Shown: piece after piece, positions 46,231 to 56,680 of the stretch
Position numbering within the stretch: the first letter of the stretch is position 1
How the letters are laid out: each line of letters opens with the position of its first letter
Source of the DNA: Capitulum mitella
Taxonomy: Eukaryota; Arthropoda; Thecostraca; Pollicipedomorpha; Pollicipedidae
NCBI GenBank assembly: GCA_030062745.1
Contig: CP099849.1
Span: forward strand, 10,266,144 to 10,330,143
Direction: 5' to 3'
DNA: 64,000 nt
Notes under the pieces: model-generated
The model's database searches: none
What the model was told of the DNA's origin: nothing
Seen by the model: the letters and a program-made list of their open reading frames with translations, nothing else
Translations under genes and position numbers: made by a program

Positions 46231-47379
46231 CCAAGCACGTTGTATGAAGCTGACGGTGCGGCGTACTTGCATTCAACATACCCTGTTGTATGTCACAAAT
46301 ACATAAGTCATAATGAGTCACACACCGACATATTAACCATTTTCACGATGGCTAATTTTGCGTTGGTATTCTCCGAAAGCTACCAAAATTCCACAAGGAG
46401 CAAACGTAGGCTATTTTTTTTGTTTACTGGTAACCTTTTATGGATTACTCGACACATGTTACATGCTGCATCTTAACATTACGGAAATGAAGTTTTAGGC
46501 CCAATAAAGCACTTGCATGTGGATTTCGGAGCTATATTTGTCTGTTGCACATATTTGTCTGGTGTTGAAACCATATTTGGTATCCTACTGGACGTTTGTA
46601 AACTGGCAACTGCCAATGTAATACAGTGATGGCGCAGGAGATTTTGTGTTCTGAGAACATTTCCATATGACTTACATACCATATTATACACATATGACCA
46701 ATGCTCATAGACGGATCGAGTTACCAGAAAAAGCGGGGCGCCTTTCTAAATGGTGAAATATTGGCATTTGGTTACCACGTTAAAACATATTGTAAATACT
46801 ACTCTGTATTGTGCTTAGAGGCCGTATTCTGGAGCCAGACGCGCATCATGTTTTGAAATAGTGGAGTCATAGGTGAAACCAGGGCGCATGAAAAGGGGCA
46901 TTTTTGGAAAATGCGAGGTTTTTTGTCATATTTTGAATCTGGTGGGGTAATATGTGCCGAAAAAGCACCTCCATACCCCATATTATGTACATATTGCAAG
47001 TACTACCAGGCGGATCCAGGGACCAGAAAAAGAGGGATCAATAACTATTTGGTACTTGGTCACAGGTGTGTTTTACTGGGTAAATCGGGACGTAATTTCT
47101 CAGGAAAAAAGAAATGAAATACCCATTTCTACTTTACCCTGAAGCCGCCTCTGATTTTTATTTTTACTGAAATATATGGGATTTGATCGTTACATATGTG
47201 AAGCTAACAAAACCAATCACACCGATCCAGATGTCTGTTACGCTACTGAACATGTTACTGCACGAAATATGCACCCGAAAACCGACGGTTACTAATTTCC
47301 GACCATTTCAACTGTCCGTGACATGAAGGACATCAAATAGTACATGACCGCTGGGGAGTGATTGAGACGAGGGATTTGC
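46231..47379. other. Intergenic, no gene recognised
   Basis: AT-rich sequence. An imperfect duplication links 46680-46860 and 46900-47080 (CATATTATACACATAT/CATATTATGTACATAT, GGATCGAGTTACCAGAAAAA/GGATCCAGGGACCAGAAAAA), about 300 bases apart. Confidence 0.4.
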
Positions 47380-47510
47380 GTTACGGATGGAGAAATTATT
47401 CGGACTTCCGTCCTTTTCTGGTATATTATTATTTACACCAACGTTTCGGCCAATGAGTTCACCGGCCGTCGCAAGGCGTTCATTTGTCAGGTGTTAATTG
47501 GTCCTGAGAA
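47380..47510 (+). repeat. Flanking inverted repeat of Penelope-like fragment, left
   Basis: TATTATTATTTACAC, GAGTTCACCGGCCGTCGC and CAGGTGTTAATTGGTCCTGA match the reverse complement of 48128-48272. With the right copy it brackets the GIY-YIG sequence. Confidence 0.7.
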
Positions 47511-47539
47511 GACCATAGGTGTAACCAGAACCATGGTCC

Positions 47540-47965
47540 TTGTTTCATCGGTCCTTGTTCCTCCTAAAGAAGAACAAGGACCAAGGAAGCCTGGCAGATG
47601 CTCAATACAGACCACCAACACCTAAGGAAAACACAAAGAACTGCATATACGATGTCCCATACAACTGTGGCATATCCTACGAAGGAGAAACAAACTGTCT
47701 TCTGTCAGTCACATTTGGAGGGCACAGAAAGACTACCATCAGGGATAAGACATTGAAGTCTGGCATGGCAGAGCACGCATAGTCGGAAGGTCTCAGACTA
47801 GCATGGAATGGAACAACCATCATCGACAGAGAGCCACAATGGAAAGTGAGAAAGATCAAGGAGACAGCACACATCACACTGGTTAACAATCCCATCAGGA
47901 AGCCAAATGTAGACATCAGCTCTGTATGGTTCCCAATGCTGCGGAAAAAATCCTCAAAAATCTAG
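47540..47965 (+). pseudogene. Penelope-like element: GIY-YIG endonuclease remnant
   Basis: CIYDVPYNCGISYEGETNCL corresponds to the GIY-YIG core in Penelope-like retroelements (usually IPC-CG-YIGET), and after a stop the frame continues LRLAWNGTTIIDREPQWKVR and KIKETAHITLVN, matching the usual W..RK.KEA..I pattern. The core isoleucine is replaced (YEG for YIG). A TAG at 47780-47782 falls where the family has tryptophan in EHAW, so one base change explains the break. The frame ends at TAG 47963-47965. The reverse transcriptase part is absent, so this is a 5'-truncated, inactive copy. Confidence 0.75.
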
Positions 47966-48009
47966 GAGAGCAAACAAGATAAAATTTTAAGCCGTGCAAA
48001 GCTCACTCT

Positions 48010-48072
48010 TGCGCAAAGCGCAGTGTGTAGCGTGCTGGGCTCGGAATCAGACAGTCCCTGGTTCGAATCCCA
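48010..48072 (+). repeat. tRNA-derived sequence, probably SINE
   Basis: GTAGCGTGCTGGGCTCGGAA followed by CCCTGGTTCGAATCCC gives a D-arm/anticodon-arm-like stretch and a perfect B box (GGTTCGAATCC). A clean acceptor stem is not visible, so a tRNA-derived SINE or tRNA pseudogene fits better than a working tRNA. Confidence 0.5.
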
Positions 48073-48127
48073 AAAATACCGCAAGGCTTTCGAGGATGCG
48101 ACGCATACATGGCTGATATCCAAAACC

Positions 48128-48272
48128 GAGCTGGTCCTTCTCAGAACCTATTAACACTTTACAGATTAACACCTGACGATGGCAGGGGAACTCACCGGTC
48201 AAAATTTTGTGTAAATAATAACACACCAGAGGAGGACGCAAGTCCGAAAAATTCCTCCGTCGGAAGTGCATG
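48128..48272 (-). repeat. Flanking inverted repeat of Penelope-like fragment, right
   Basis: Inverted partner of 47380-47510 (TTCTCAGAACC, TTAACACCTGACGATGGC, GTGTAAATAATAACACACC). Terminal repeats in inverted order are known in Penelope-like elements. Confidence 0.7.
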
Positions 48273-48383
48273 ACTACGTCGAAGTGAGCGATCCCCAGAA
48301 AGGGCGATATTTCTCAAAGATACGTGGAAATAAACGTATCCTGGAACCGCCTCTTAAGGAAGTCATTTTTCTCCTTTTGTCAC

Positions 48384-48505
48384 AGCCGTGAAAAAAACAG
48401 GTTTTTGAAAAACAACCAAGTTCAGTGAAGCAGCTCTCAAAACCCCGGGAATGGTGAGCGAAAAACGGGAGAGGGCAGTCTGCCCCCAGCAGGGAATTGG
48501 GTCAA
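48384..48505 (+). mobile_element. Terminal fragment of TTAA family 1
   Basis: Matches the last 120 bases of family 1: TTTTTGAAAAACAACCAAGT, GTGAAGC, AATGGTGAGCGAAAAAC, then AGCAGGGAATTGGGTCAA in place of the CCGGGAATAGGGTTAA end. Older than the five full copies. Confidence 0.6.
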
Positions 48506-48563
48506 TAGCAGTTATTCATAAAAGCCGAAAAAGCAAGCAGCAAATCAAGCTAGGAAGCAAGGA

Positions 48564-48591
48564 AGCAAACAAACAAACAAACAAACAAACA
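48564..48591. repeat. (CAAA)n microsatellite
   Basis: Seven consecutive AAAC/CAAA units. Confidence 0.9.
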
Positions 48592-49415
48592 AGCAATCAG
48601 GAATCCGTTTCTCAAGCATAGTATAACTGGCTTGATGACGCTGGCTCGATGGCTTCTTGGCTTCATGAAATATGTGAGCCTTTTTATCTGATAAACACTG
48701 ATATCCCTCAGGTACTTCTATTAATACCAAATCCCCAACGACCGTGTACGGCCCAGGTAGGTGTAACGGTGGGTAAAATGTAGGCTACTAATGGATCCCC
48801 ATGGTTGGGTAGGTCGATGGAGACAGCTGCTGTCGGGGCACCTGCGCGATTCGTTGAACTATCAAGTGTTTTTTTGTGCTGTTTAACAGTCATCACGTCA
48901 CTGGTTTCACTTACTCTTGACCAAATAGTCCCCGGACGCCTGCCTGTAACGGCTTCTGCGTATAACTTATTGACTCATGTGTACATATACTCAGACTAGA
49001 GGTGATTATCGTCCCTAGTGCGCCGTGATTGGAAAAATGGTGGTGGATAAATACCGAATGGCAGTCGGCGTTAAAATGCAGTAGCCAATAACTAAAGCTG
49101 CTACGCACAAAACCCGAAGCACTGACTGCCGTGGTCACGTCCCAATTTTAGGCACATACTAAAGCTACTTTTCATTCTTGCCTGTTATCTAAGTGTATCT
49201 AAAACAGACCTACCTAATTGCATGCAATATTTCATACAGTACATTTATAAACTTGTATACCATACGAGTGTAGCCATAGACTTCTCTATATTGGAGACTA
49301 GTACTACAGAAGTCTATGATGTAGTCCTCTCATATATGCATGCACAGTGCACTACAAATGTTGCGTTTTTTAAATTAGAAATTTTGCATTTCAAAGGCTT
49401 AGGTAAGCATAGATG

Positions 49416-49417
<2 letters not shown>
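48592..49417. other. Intergenic, no gene recognised
   Basis: Only short frames on both strands; nothing I can support. Confidence 0.3.

Positions 49418-49467
<50 letters not shown>
49418..49467. repeat. (TA)n microsatellite, 50 bp
   Basis: About 25 uninterrupted AT dinucleotides. Confidence 0.97.
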
Positions 49468-49469
<2 letters not shown>

Positions 49470-50822
49470 CAAATGGAATTACGAAGTTACATAATTCATA
49501 CTTTTGAATTAATGGCTCGTCCGAATCAACGAAGAGCTCGTGGATGAATGTTTAATCCGGATCATTGTTTCAAAAACTGGTGTGAATCACATTAGAATGC
49601 TGGTCCGGAAAAGTCATTGTGATTCTGGTCGTTAACAGATCATCCAAATGATGTCTGGCGCAAGCCTGCTGGCTCCCTCGCTACGCTCGTTCTTGTTAGC
49701 CTCGTTAGATAAAAGCCTATAAGTAGTCATATACCAGTAGTTTATGTCTGATCGATCTTCAGGGTTATTCCGTCACAAAAATCGCTTCATACCACACGTT
49801 GCTGTTATTTCTACACACATCATACACACGCCAACACTTCACAGTTTTAAAAAAAAATTACATCGGCTCTTATCTCATTACGTAAATGATTTTGTTCAGT
49901 CGCGCGAAATTTGGGTCAGGTTTCTACGGCCTGATACAGAAATACACGCGGTAAGCCTGTTAATAATACCTAGCAAAGTTCGCTTCTTCACGCCAGCAAT
50001 CAAACGTCTTCCTCATTTTCCTTCGTTTTCTACGACACCAAGCGACATCACAAAGCAGTTAGAATTCAAAGCATAAGCAGTTCGATGGCATTTCACTTGA
50101 AAAGCACGCACTGGAAAGTGCAGCCATACCGCGACAGGGCGGCGTTTCCCAGTGCTGTCGGTTTCTCGCAGACGACGAGCGCTGCGAGACGCGAGGCATC
50201 AGACGACTACCGCGTCTGGCGGCTCCGGGCGGTCCTACAAACCAGGCGCAATTATACCGAGACGACATGTGATGGTGAGATCCATTGTGAAGGCATGCGA
50301 TGTCGTGCACGTATACGCTGGGTGAAGAGTCTGTGGAAGGCGTTCAGTGAACGTGGACAGGGATGTGTCCATTATGATACAATCACGTCCGTCGCCAGCA
50401 TGCATGCGGGCATCCGTGATCGCACAGTGCACACGACGTGACGACGTGGTTTTGAAATGCTCACGTTCGGAAATAGCTCTCGCCAGACTATAGATATAGT
50501 TGACTCCCATGCGTGGAGGAGAACAACCAGGCTACGGGAAAGCCTTTGATACGTGCAATCTGAATGGCATTTCGAGCCCGCATGTCTGTCGCGGCTGCGC
50601 CTGAGCAGAAATCCGCGCCGCTGCGGGTTTCACCCGGTCACCTCGGCCCTAGCGGCGCGGGCAGCGGTTCCGCGCCGCACGCGACGACGAAACGAAACGC
50701 AGACGGCGTCTCGTTCCGGCGACGTGCCGGACGCGACGGCCCGCTCAGCTCCGCCGCCGGCGACGTCCCAGCTCGCTTCCGTCGGACCCGCGCGGGCCGC
50801 GGCCGCCTCCCGCCGCCGGCAT
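49468..50822. other. 3' flank of TspO-like gene, no second gene recognised
   Basis: GC content climbs from about 50100 and is very high from 50600 into the terminal exon. Long frames on both strands in 50553-51443 are composition-driven; only the - strand exon ending at 50823 is supported. Confidence 0.4.
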
Positions 50823-51043
50823 CTATCGGTCGAACGCGCCGTTGACGCGGCCGTCGTCGGAGGCGACGGGGCGCACCTGGGGCCCGGACAGCGGCCGGCG
50901 CACGGCGAACACGGCCAGCGCGATCAGACGCAGCGCCAGCGCGGCGCACGCCACGCCCAGCACGGACGCCAGCACGGCCGGCACGGGGCCCGTGGCGCGG
51001 CCGTAGTTCTTGTCGAACACGCCCGACAGCGCCCAGACCAGAG
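50823..51043 (-). CDS. Terminal exon of TspO-like membrane protein gene
   Basis: On the minus strand, acceptor CTCTCCCCCGACAG precedes two bases that complete a split threonine codon; stop TAG is at 50823-50825. It encodes LVWALSGVFDKNYGRATG, a hydrophobic helix (AVLASVLGVACAALALRLIA), and a short polar tail (RPVASDDGRVNGAFDR) that is probably cytosolic. The helix lies beyond the five of bacterial TspO. GC content here is close to 70%. Confidence 0.8.
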
Positions 51044-51723
51044 CTGTCGGGGGAGAGAGAGGGGGCGGTCAGCAGATGAACGACGGACGGTCTCGACACC
51101 GCGGCGCGACAGCGGCGTATCCGATGCGAAGATGACACGCCTTCGGCGCTTCCAAGGTCGCCGACTGTCCGGTGTGTTATTGGTGGGATGTGTTGGCGGC
51201 CTGACGACAGGATTAAGGATAGCGGTGATCATTGTGTTACGCAATGTCGCAGACCTTCAGGCTGAGAAGATGTCTGATGATACGGCTTATTCACCCGACA
51301 GGACCGTAAGAATTCTGTCCATTTGCGACGTCGTCGTCGTCGACGAGGTCGCCTCAAAAGCCGTGCTCAAAATAAACCCGCCAGATTGGCATGAGCCTAG
51401 TAGACCCCATCACTGTTTTACTTTCTCCGAGAGAAACAGGTAGTTGTCCTTGACAGTCGGGAAACAGTCGTGCTCTTTGGTTTTCACACCGTCAGAGCTA
51501 TCCTGCCTAGTACTCCAGCAAATGCCGGGTAACTATACTATCTTATATGCGGTCTCGAACCATCTTATTGCGGTCTCTAACAGCGACGTCGTCTGACAGT
51601 GCGAAAGCATTGCATGTAACGCCGCTTTTGCATGGGCGGAAGGCGATTATAACAGACTCAGATACGAGGCAGCACGACACACGCCACTTGGACTACACAG
51701 CCAGTACCGGAGTGGGTACTTAC

Positions 51724-51847
51724 TGAAGCCGGGCGTGATGGTCCAGCGCGTGTACCGGTCCAGCACGGTCACCTCCACTATGAGCCAGACCAGAATGCCG
51801 GCCCCGAGGATGATCGCTATAACGGCGCTGGCCAGCTCGTTCGAGAC
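51724..51847 (-). CDS. Exon of TspO-like gene: transmembrane helix
   Basis: Acceptor CTCTGTGCTCCAG, donor GGCTTCA/GTAAGT. It starts in phase 0 and ends in phase 1. VSNELASAVIAIILGAGILV and WLIVEVTVLDRYTRW span one long hydrophobic helix and a charged turn; ITPGF joins the next exon's LVWALSG. The W...LDR.TRW.ITP arrangement looks like a conserved loop before the last helices. Confidence 0.8.
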
Positions 51848-52313
51848 CTGGAGCACAGAGTCACAGGGTCAGTGGAGTTCGTGGCAAGACTGTCGTCGGC
51901 ATGGCGGCCGAGGCCAGATCCGGGTCGCCCGAACCACGGCGCAGCCGAGCCGTGGTCCGGCCGGAACGTGAAGATCCTTCCGCGCCATCTGCCTACTCCT
52001 GGGGCTGCTGACCAGCGATCGCACGCGGTCACTAACCAAAAGACTGACTGCCAGGGCGCCAGGCGCAGACGCAGGGCTCTGGGAAAAGAAAGGGCACGAA
52101 TTTCGAAACGAGGGGGCACTGAACCTCATGAGTCCGACACTTCAAAAACATCGAAATGATTTTCCGTGAATCCGCCAAAAACATTGTAAAAAGGAAAGCA
52201 TACCCTAGCCTATTTCCGGGATCAGTGCCTGGTTAATACAGGTCTGGGGATAAATGACGAATTTCACATATGAGCTGCCTTCAGGCGCGATACCGGGCCT
52301 TCATATTAATTCC

Positions 52314-52361
52314 TATATGAATTGGTAGGAGGGAGATGTGCCCCTCCTATCAATTCATATA
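52314..52361. repeat. Hairpin with 20-bp arms
   Basis: TATATGAATTGGTAGGAGGG and CCCTCCTATCAATTCATATA pair with one mismatch around eight bases. It may be the compact remains of a small inverted-repeat element. Confidence 0.85.
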
Positions 52362-53638
52362 AGCGTTCCTCCTCTGAAGAGCGCTCTTGTCTCACCAACA
52401 GTGTCCTCACTGACGTCTCCTGCATTTGAGGTGTCTTTTCCGATAAACAAGCCCTTGCCCCACCAAAACCTCCCCATCCACCTGAGGGCGCCCCTGCCAG
52501 TTCTCTCCAGCTACAGGCCATCTTGTCGCCAAAGGTGGTCCCGCCCAAATGAAGGCCATAGGCGCCCACGCCTTCACAGGGGACTCTTTTAATGTCTTTT
52601 GTGCCCCGTCCCAACTAAAGGTGTCCATGTTGGAAGCCGTCCATCCTCCCCCACAAACACGAGGGAATGCTCCTCCCGATCACACTTCGTGGGTCCGCCC
52701 TCGCTGCCGTTGCATCAGACAGCAACTTTGTCGACAGACCAATGAAAAAGGTGTTTTTGATGGAAACATTCGCCGGACAAAAGGTTTCAGGTATGTAAAA
52801 ATCAAACGTACAAATGCTGTTTTCTCCACATGATATAGAGAGAACGTTAGTACGCGGACATTTGACGACAAGACGAAATTATTCTTCCCCTCTCTTTTCC
52901 CCACCCCGAAAACCAACAATCTACATTGGGACGACATAGTAGAAACCAATCCGCATCTTTCCCCATCCAACCTCTTTAAATTTTCCCCGTTACTTATGTC
53001 GCGTGTCTCTTCAGATCTCAATTCCTGCGCTTTACGGATTCGTAGAAAGGAATTACGTAAGACCGGACTGCGGCGTTGCCCGCCAAACTGGCTCCCGGAC
53101 TTCAGCGAGCGGGACATCTCGTGACTGTTATGTAACCGTATCAAATCACTGTGGCGTAATCATATCTCAGAATCGGACAATCCGTCTTCCTGCGGACGCC
53201 ACGCCATGGTTACATACATTCTGGCATACCGTGATATCCAGGCATGTAGCTAGGTAAAACATGCCACGGGGCACAGAGCCAAGAATGTGTTTCAAGGGAA
53301 AGTTTGAGGTGCTAGAAATATTCCGCGCAACTGGGGCACACAATCGCACCAGGGTGGCACATGTTTTACGAAGGAGCGAGTGCCCCAGTGCCCTCCTGGT
53401 AACCGCGGGTCTGATGGTATCATCATGCACGACCGCCCTTAGGAATCGGTTGAATTCGGTCCTTGTAAATGCCAATAAAACCATGACAACGGTTTCCACA
53501 ACACACCAATGGCGACAAACAGCGATCTAGTATCAGCTGACGCTTAGGCTACAGCGTTCAAAGGCGTAGAACGTCGCTGCATACACCAGCATTCAAACAG
53601 AGGCATATTTGTCACAATGTCGCATGGATCTGAAAGTT

Positions 53639-54840
53639 TTAACCCTATTCCCGGAGGGCTAGACGGTATGGTCGATTCCCGGCAGGGGGGAGGCGGATTC
53701 AGCCCTCCCCCTGAGATCTCGAGAACTACACATCCGATTTCATTGCAACAAACGGCAATCGATTGGCCATGACATTGACTACATTTTTGTAGAAAGAATT
53801 TTCAAAATTTTGAAAAGTGTGGATACAGGGGCAAAATGTCGAAATTGGGGGCACTTTGGACTTTTTAAAACTCCGTTGTTTATGGACCGATTTCGATGAA
53901 ACTGGCATGAATCGAGAGATTATGAATAGGACTTTTACCATTGGTACACACATCTGAAATTTTAAGAAAATTCATGGGCGTTCACAGGGTTTCAAAAATA
54001 GGAGGTTTAGTTTTTCAACAACTGAATGAAAAAAGGCAAAAACACTTTTTGGCTTCTGCTAGTCATGTTATGCTAAACAAGTACAAATAGCATTACAATG
54101 ATTGTATAATGTTACCATAGGCGGTGCCAGGGACATGAAAAATGGGGAACTGTCATGGTCACACGTTCTTCAGATTAACTTGTGACCTTTGACCTTAAAT
54201 GACCTCCAGTGACCTTGGGGTCACTTGGAATGATCTCGTGCGCATTTAATATTGTCTGTAAACGTTTTCAATCATTTGAATTCACTCTATTTCAGAAGTT
54301 TCGTTTTATGGCTATTGCGATATAGGGTACCCGCACTGATATTTTAGGTCATAGCTCCGTGACCCGACCTGATATCAAGCTGAAACTTGATACACAAGTA
54401 GAGGACACCTTTTTACGTCATGTATGTTCTGGGTTTGGCATTTGGAGAAACAGCGCAAAAAAAGGAAAAAATTGACTTTTGACCTTGACCTGATTTTGTA
54501 AAGGGATCTCAAATGAACAAAATTACATCTGCACATTGCCTAACTATTTAGCTATTCATCCATATCAAGTTTTAAGTTCTTTCTTAAAAACGCTGTTTTT
54601 GGCAGACATTTACCTTTTCCCCTCAACATGGCCAAAATGGCCTGAGATGCCTCCCAAAAACGTTGTTTGGCTCCGCCCCTGAGCAAAAAAGAATTTTGAG
54701 ATTTTGTCACGGCACGTAGAGAGAACAGGTAGGAAAACTCACCAAATTTCTTGGAGCTGCGTCAAAAAGTCTGGAATTGTGAAAGCAAAAAACTCGAGGG
54801 GGGGGGGATTCAGCCTCCCCCCTGCCGAAAATAGGGTTAA
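53639..54840 (+). mobile_element. TTAA family 1 element, copy 5 (complete)
   Basis: TTAA at 53639-53642 and 54837-54840; ends CCCTATTCCCGG and CCGAAAATAGGG. It sits in an intron of the TspO-like gene, in opposite orientation to that gene. Confidence 0.9.
54183..54195 (-). promoter_or_regulatory. Perfect DR1 motif in element copy 5
   Basis: TGACCT-T-TGACCT, the reverse complement of AGGTCA-A-AGGTCA, at the position homologous to the DR1 in copies 1 and 3. Confidence 0.5.
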
Positions 54841-55332
54841 TCGCTCTGCTAGTGCTCGGAATCGCCTGTTCTGCCGTCTTTGGCAGTGAGCACGACTCCG
54901 TCCTCGTGCTCTGCGACAAGGAGCATGTAGCTGGTCCGACATCGGAGCCGCTGGAAGGCCCGCGAGCACGTTTCGACGTTTGGCGCAGCGTTAGTCGACG
55001 GGTCACTCACTTCACACAGCGGCAGCTCTTGATCAAAGACGGTACAACAGTGCTCAGCTCTAATGGATTCAGTACAGCACGGCAGAGTGCCAAGCAGTCC
55101 CAGACAACTCCAGGCAGTAGCAAGGAGAAAAAGAAAAGAACAAGAACGACAGAGAGAAAGGGAGAGAGAGACCCCTGTGGGATTCCATGAATTGTACCTA
55201 AGTTGGGGCCTAATCAGGGTCCTGACGGGAGCCCCAAGTAAAACCCCCAGTGCGGCCGTCAATGGCCTTTTGTGACCCAGATGGGACTCAAATGGAGCCC
55301 CGACATGTCCCGAGTATGTGGGCGAGACTCAC

Positions 55333-55486
55333 CTCTCCGACATGGACGAGCGCGATGTCGAGGTTTAGCAGGGCGGCCACCGTCGTCCAGGCCGTGTACA
55401 CGGCCAGGCCGTTGTGCATGCACACACGCAGCAGTACCAGCTCCCGGGTACTGGCCAGCTGGACTGGGGAGCCGCCCTGGTACAGC
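55333..55486 (-). CDS. Exon of TspO-like gene: helix with WTTVAALLN
   Basis: Acceptor TCTGCACCTGCCGCAG, donor GGAGAG/GTGAGT; one base completes the split arginine codon and the exon ends in phase 0. LYQGGSPVQLASTRELVLLR precedes MHNGLAVYTAWTTVAALLNL. The W..VA.LLN stretch matches the conserved W...A..LN of TspO helix 4. Several upstream CAG sites in other phases would give stops, which fixes the start. Confidence 0.8.
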
Positions 55487-55590
55487 CTGCGGCAGGTGCA
55501 GAGTGCCCTCACAGCCTGCGGTACACAGTCCTGTTACAGCCCGTCAACACGGTCCTGTTACAGCCTGCACCAGGCGAGTGCCGGTAGAAC
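55487..55590 (-). repeat. Tandem copies of the CGCAGGCTGT acceptor sequence
   Basis: Read on the minus strand, the acceptor and first exon bases (CCGCAGGCTGTACCAGG) are preceded by TACCGCAGGCTGTGAGGG, ACGGGCTGTAACAGGACTG and GTGCAGGCTGTAACAGGAC at roughly 31-36-base spacing. This is another array that duplicates a splice junction. Confidence 0.65.
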
Positions 55591-55999
55591 AAAGGAGAGG
55601 CGCCCAGCAGCACAGCCTACCTTACAGCTTTGTTTGTCCGATAACCCGACTGATGTCTGATCGCATTGTTTATACATCAGTTAATCGGCCGCCCACCTGC
55701 CGTGGAACAGATACAGGTGCAAATGCAAGTGCAGAACAAAACAAACAAACACGGCACTCCTTTTCGGTGCAGTACACTGGTCTTACGTGCTACTTTACTC
55801 CGTTTAGCACTGAAATGTCACGTTTTTCCTTTTGGGCGGCATAACGTTGGTCTTCTGGCATGCCCTGCAAAACAAAGTCGACATACTCCGGAGAGGACAG
55901 TCTGGGGAGAGAGTCATAACTGTCCCAAGGGGCCCATTAGTACCGATATGAGCCAGGGAGTCCGCCTAATGCCTCTCGTGTCTCAGCCAGAGCGCCTAC

Positions 56000-56213
56000 C
56001 TGACGTGCAGCGTGTACATGGCCAGCCAGTTGGTGATGACGACCAGGCCGAGGAAAATGGCGGCCGCCGTCAGCTGTTCGCGGTCCCAGACGAACAGCCA
56101 GGCCACGTTCAGTGCCTGGTTCAGCGTGAACAGCGCCCAGAACGCGATCGGCACCGTCACCGGTTTCAGGTAGAGTGGCCCCTGTTCCGTGCGCCGACAG
56201 AGCTGGGACAGGG
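56000..56213 (-). CDS. Exon of TspO-like gene: two transmembrane helices
   Basis: Acceptor CTCTGCCGTTTCAG is chosen over CCCAG ten bases on because it restores the phase left by the upstream exon; donor GTCAG/GTAGGC, phase 2. It encodes LSQLCRRTEQGPLYLKP, then PIAFWALFTLNQALNVAWLF, VWDREQ and LTAAAIFLGLVVITNWLAMY. LN.AW.F in the second helix corresponds to the LN..WS..FF of TspO. Confidence 0.85.
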
Positions 56214-56680
56214 CTGAAACGGCAGAGCAGCAGGAGAGCGAGTTGAAGAAGAGCGCAGGAGAGTGGGGCGTCCGAAAGTTGAAACAGTAGCAAAGGCAAG
56301 CGAGGGGATGACTGGCTGATGCACAAGAGAGTGCGGGGGCCTATATGCTGAAACAACAGATGGGGAATGCAGGGGCTGAGAGGATCAAACAACAGTTCCG
56401 GAAAGTAGAGATGTCGATAAGTTGTAAAAGTACCACGGGGGAACCAGGAGATCAAGGACCTGGAGCCTCGGTACGGGCCAGGGAACACAGAGTTTGAAAA
56501 GAAACACAGGACAGTAACGGTGCCGGAAAAGTTGAAACAGCAGCGCGCAACGGTAAATGTATCGATGGGCTACAAACGGCAACAAAGGAAAGTGGAAAGA
56601 CGAAGAGACTGAAACGGTTCCGCGGGAAGCTAATGGGACAGATGGCTGAGACAGCAGTACAATGGTGTTATGAGCGTGAG
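56214..56680 (-). repeat. Degenerate array of TGCTGTTTCAG-like units before an acceptor
   Basis: On the minus strand TGTTTCAG/TGTTTCAA-like motifs occur about nine times (near 56214, 56279, 56347, 56386, 56492, 56530, 56608 and 56645 in + coordinates) at 35-75-base spacing, the last being the used acceptor. The Leu/Phe/Ser-rich - frames here come from this repetition. Confidence 0.55.

Larger units (their letters stand above)
51044..55332. other. Introns of TspO-like gene
   Basis: Between the supported exons lie a hairpin (52314-52361), TTAA element copy 5 (53639-54840) and otherwise unremarkable sequence. A frame near 52306-52614 and one near 54849-55262 are open but show no domain. Confidence 0.4.

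Noticed and set aside
50553..51443. 296-codon + strand frame
   Set aside because: Overlaps the minus-strand TspO-like terminal exon in near-70% GC sequence; it has no domain and the minus strand has splice and membrane-helix support.
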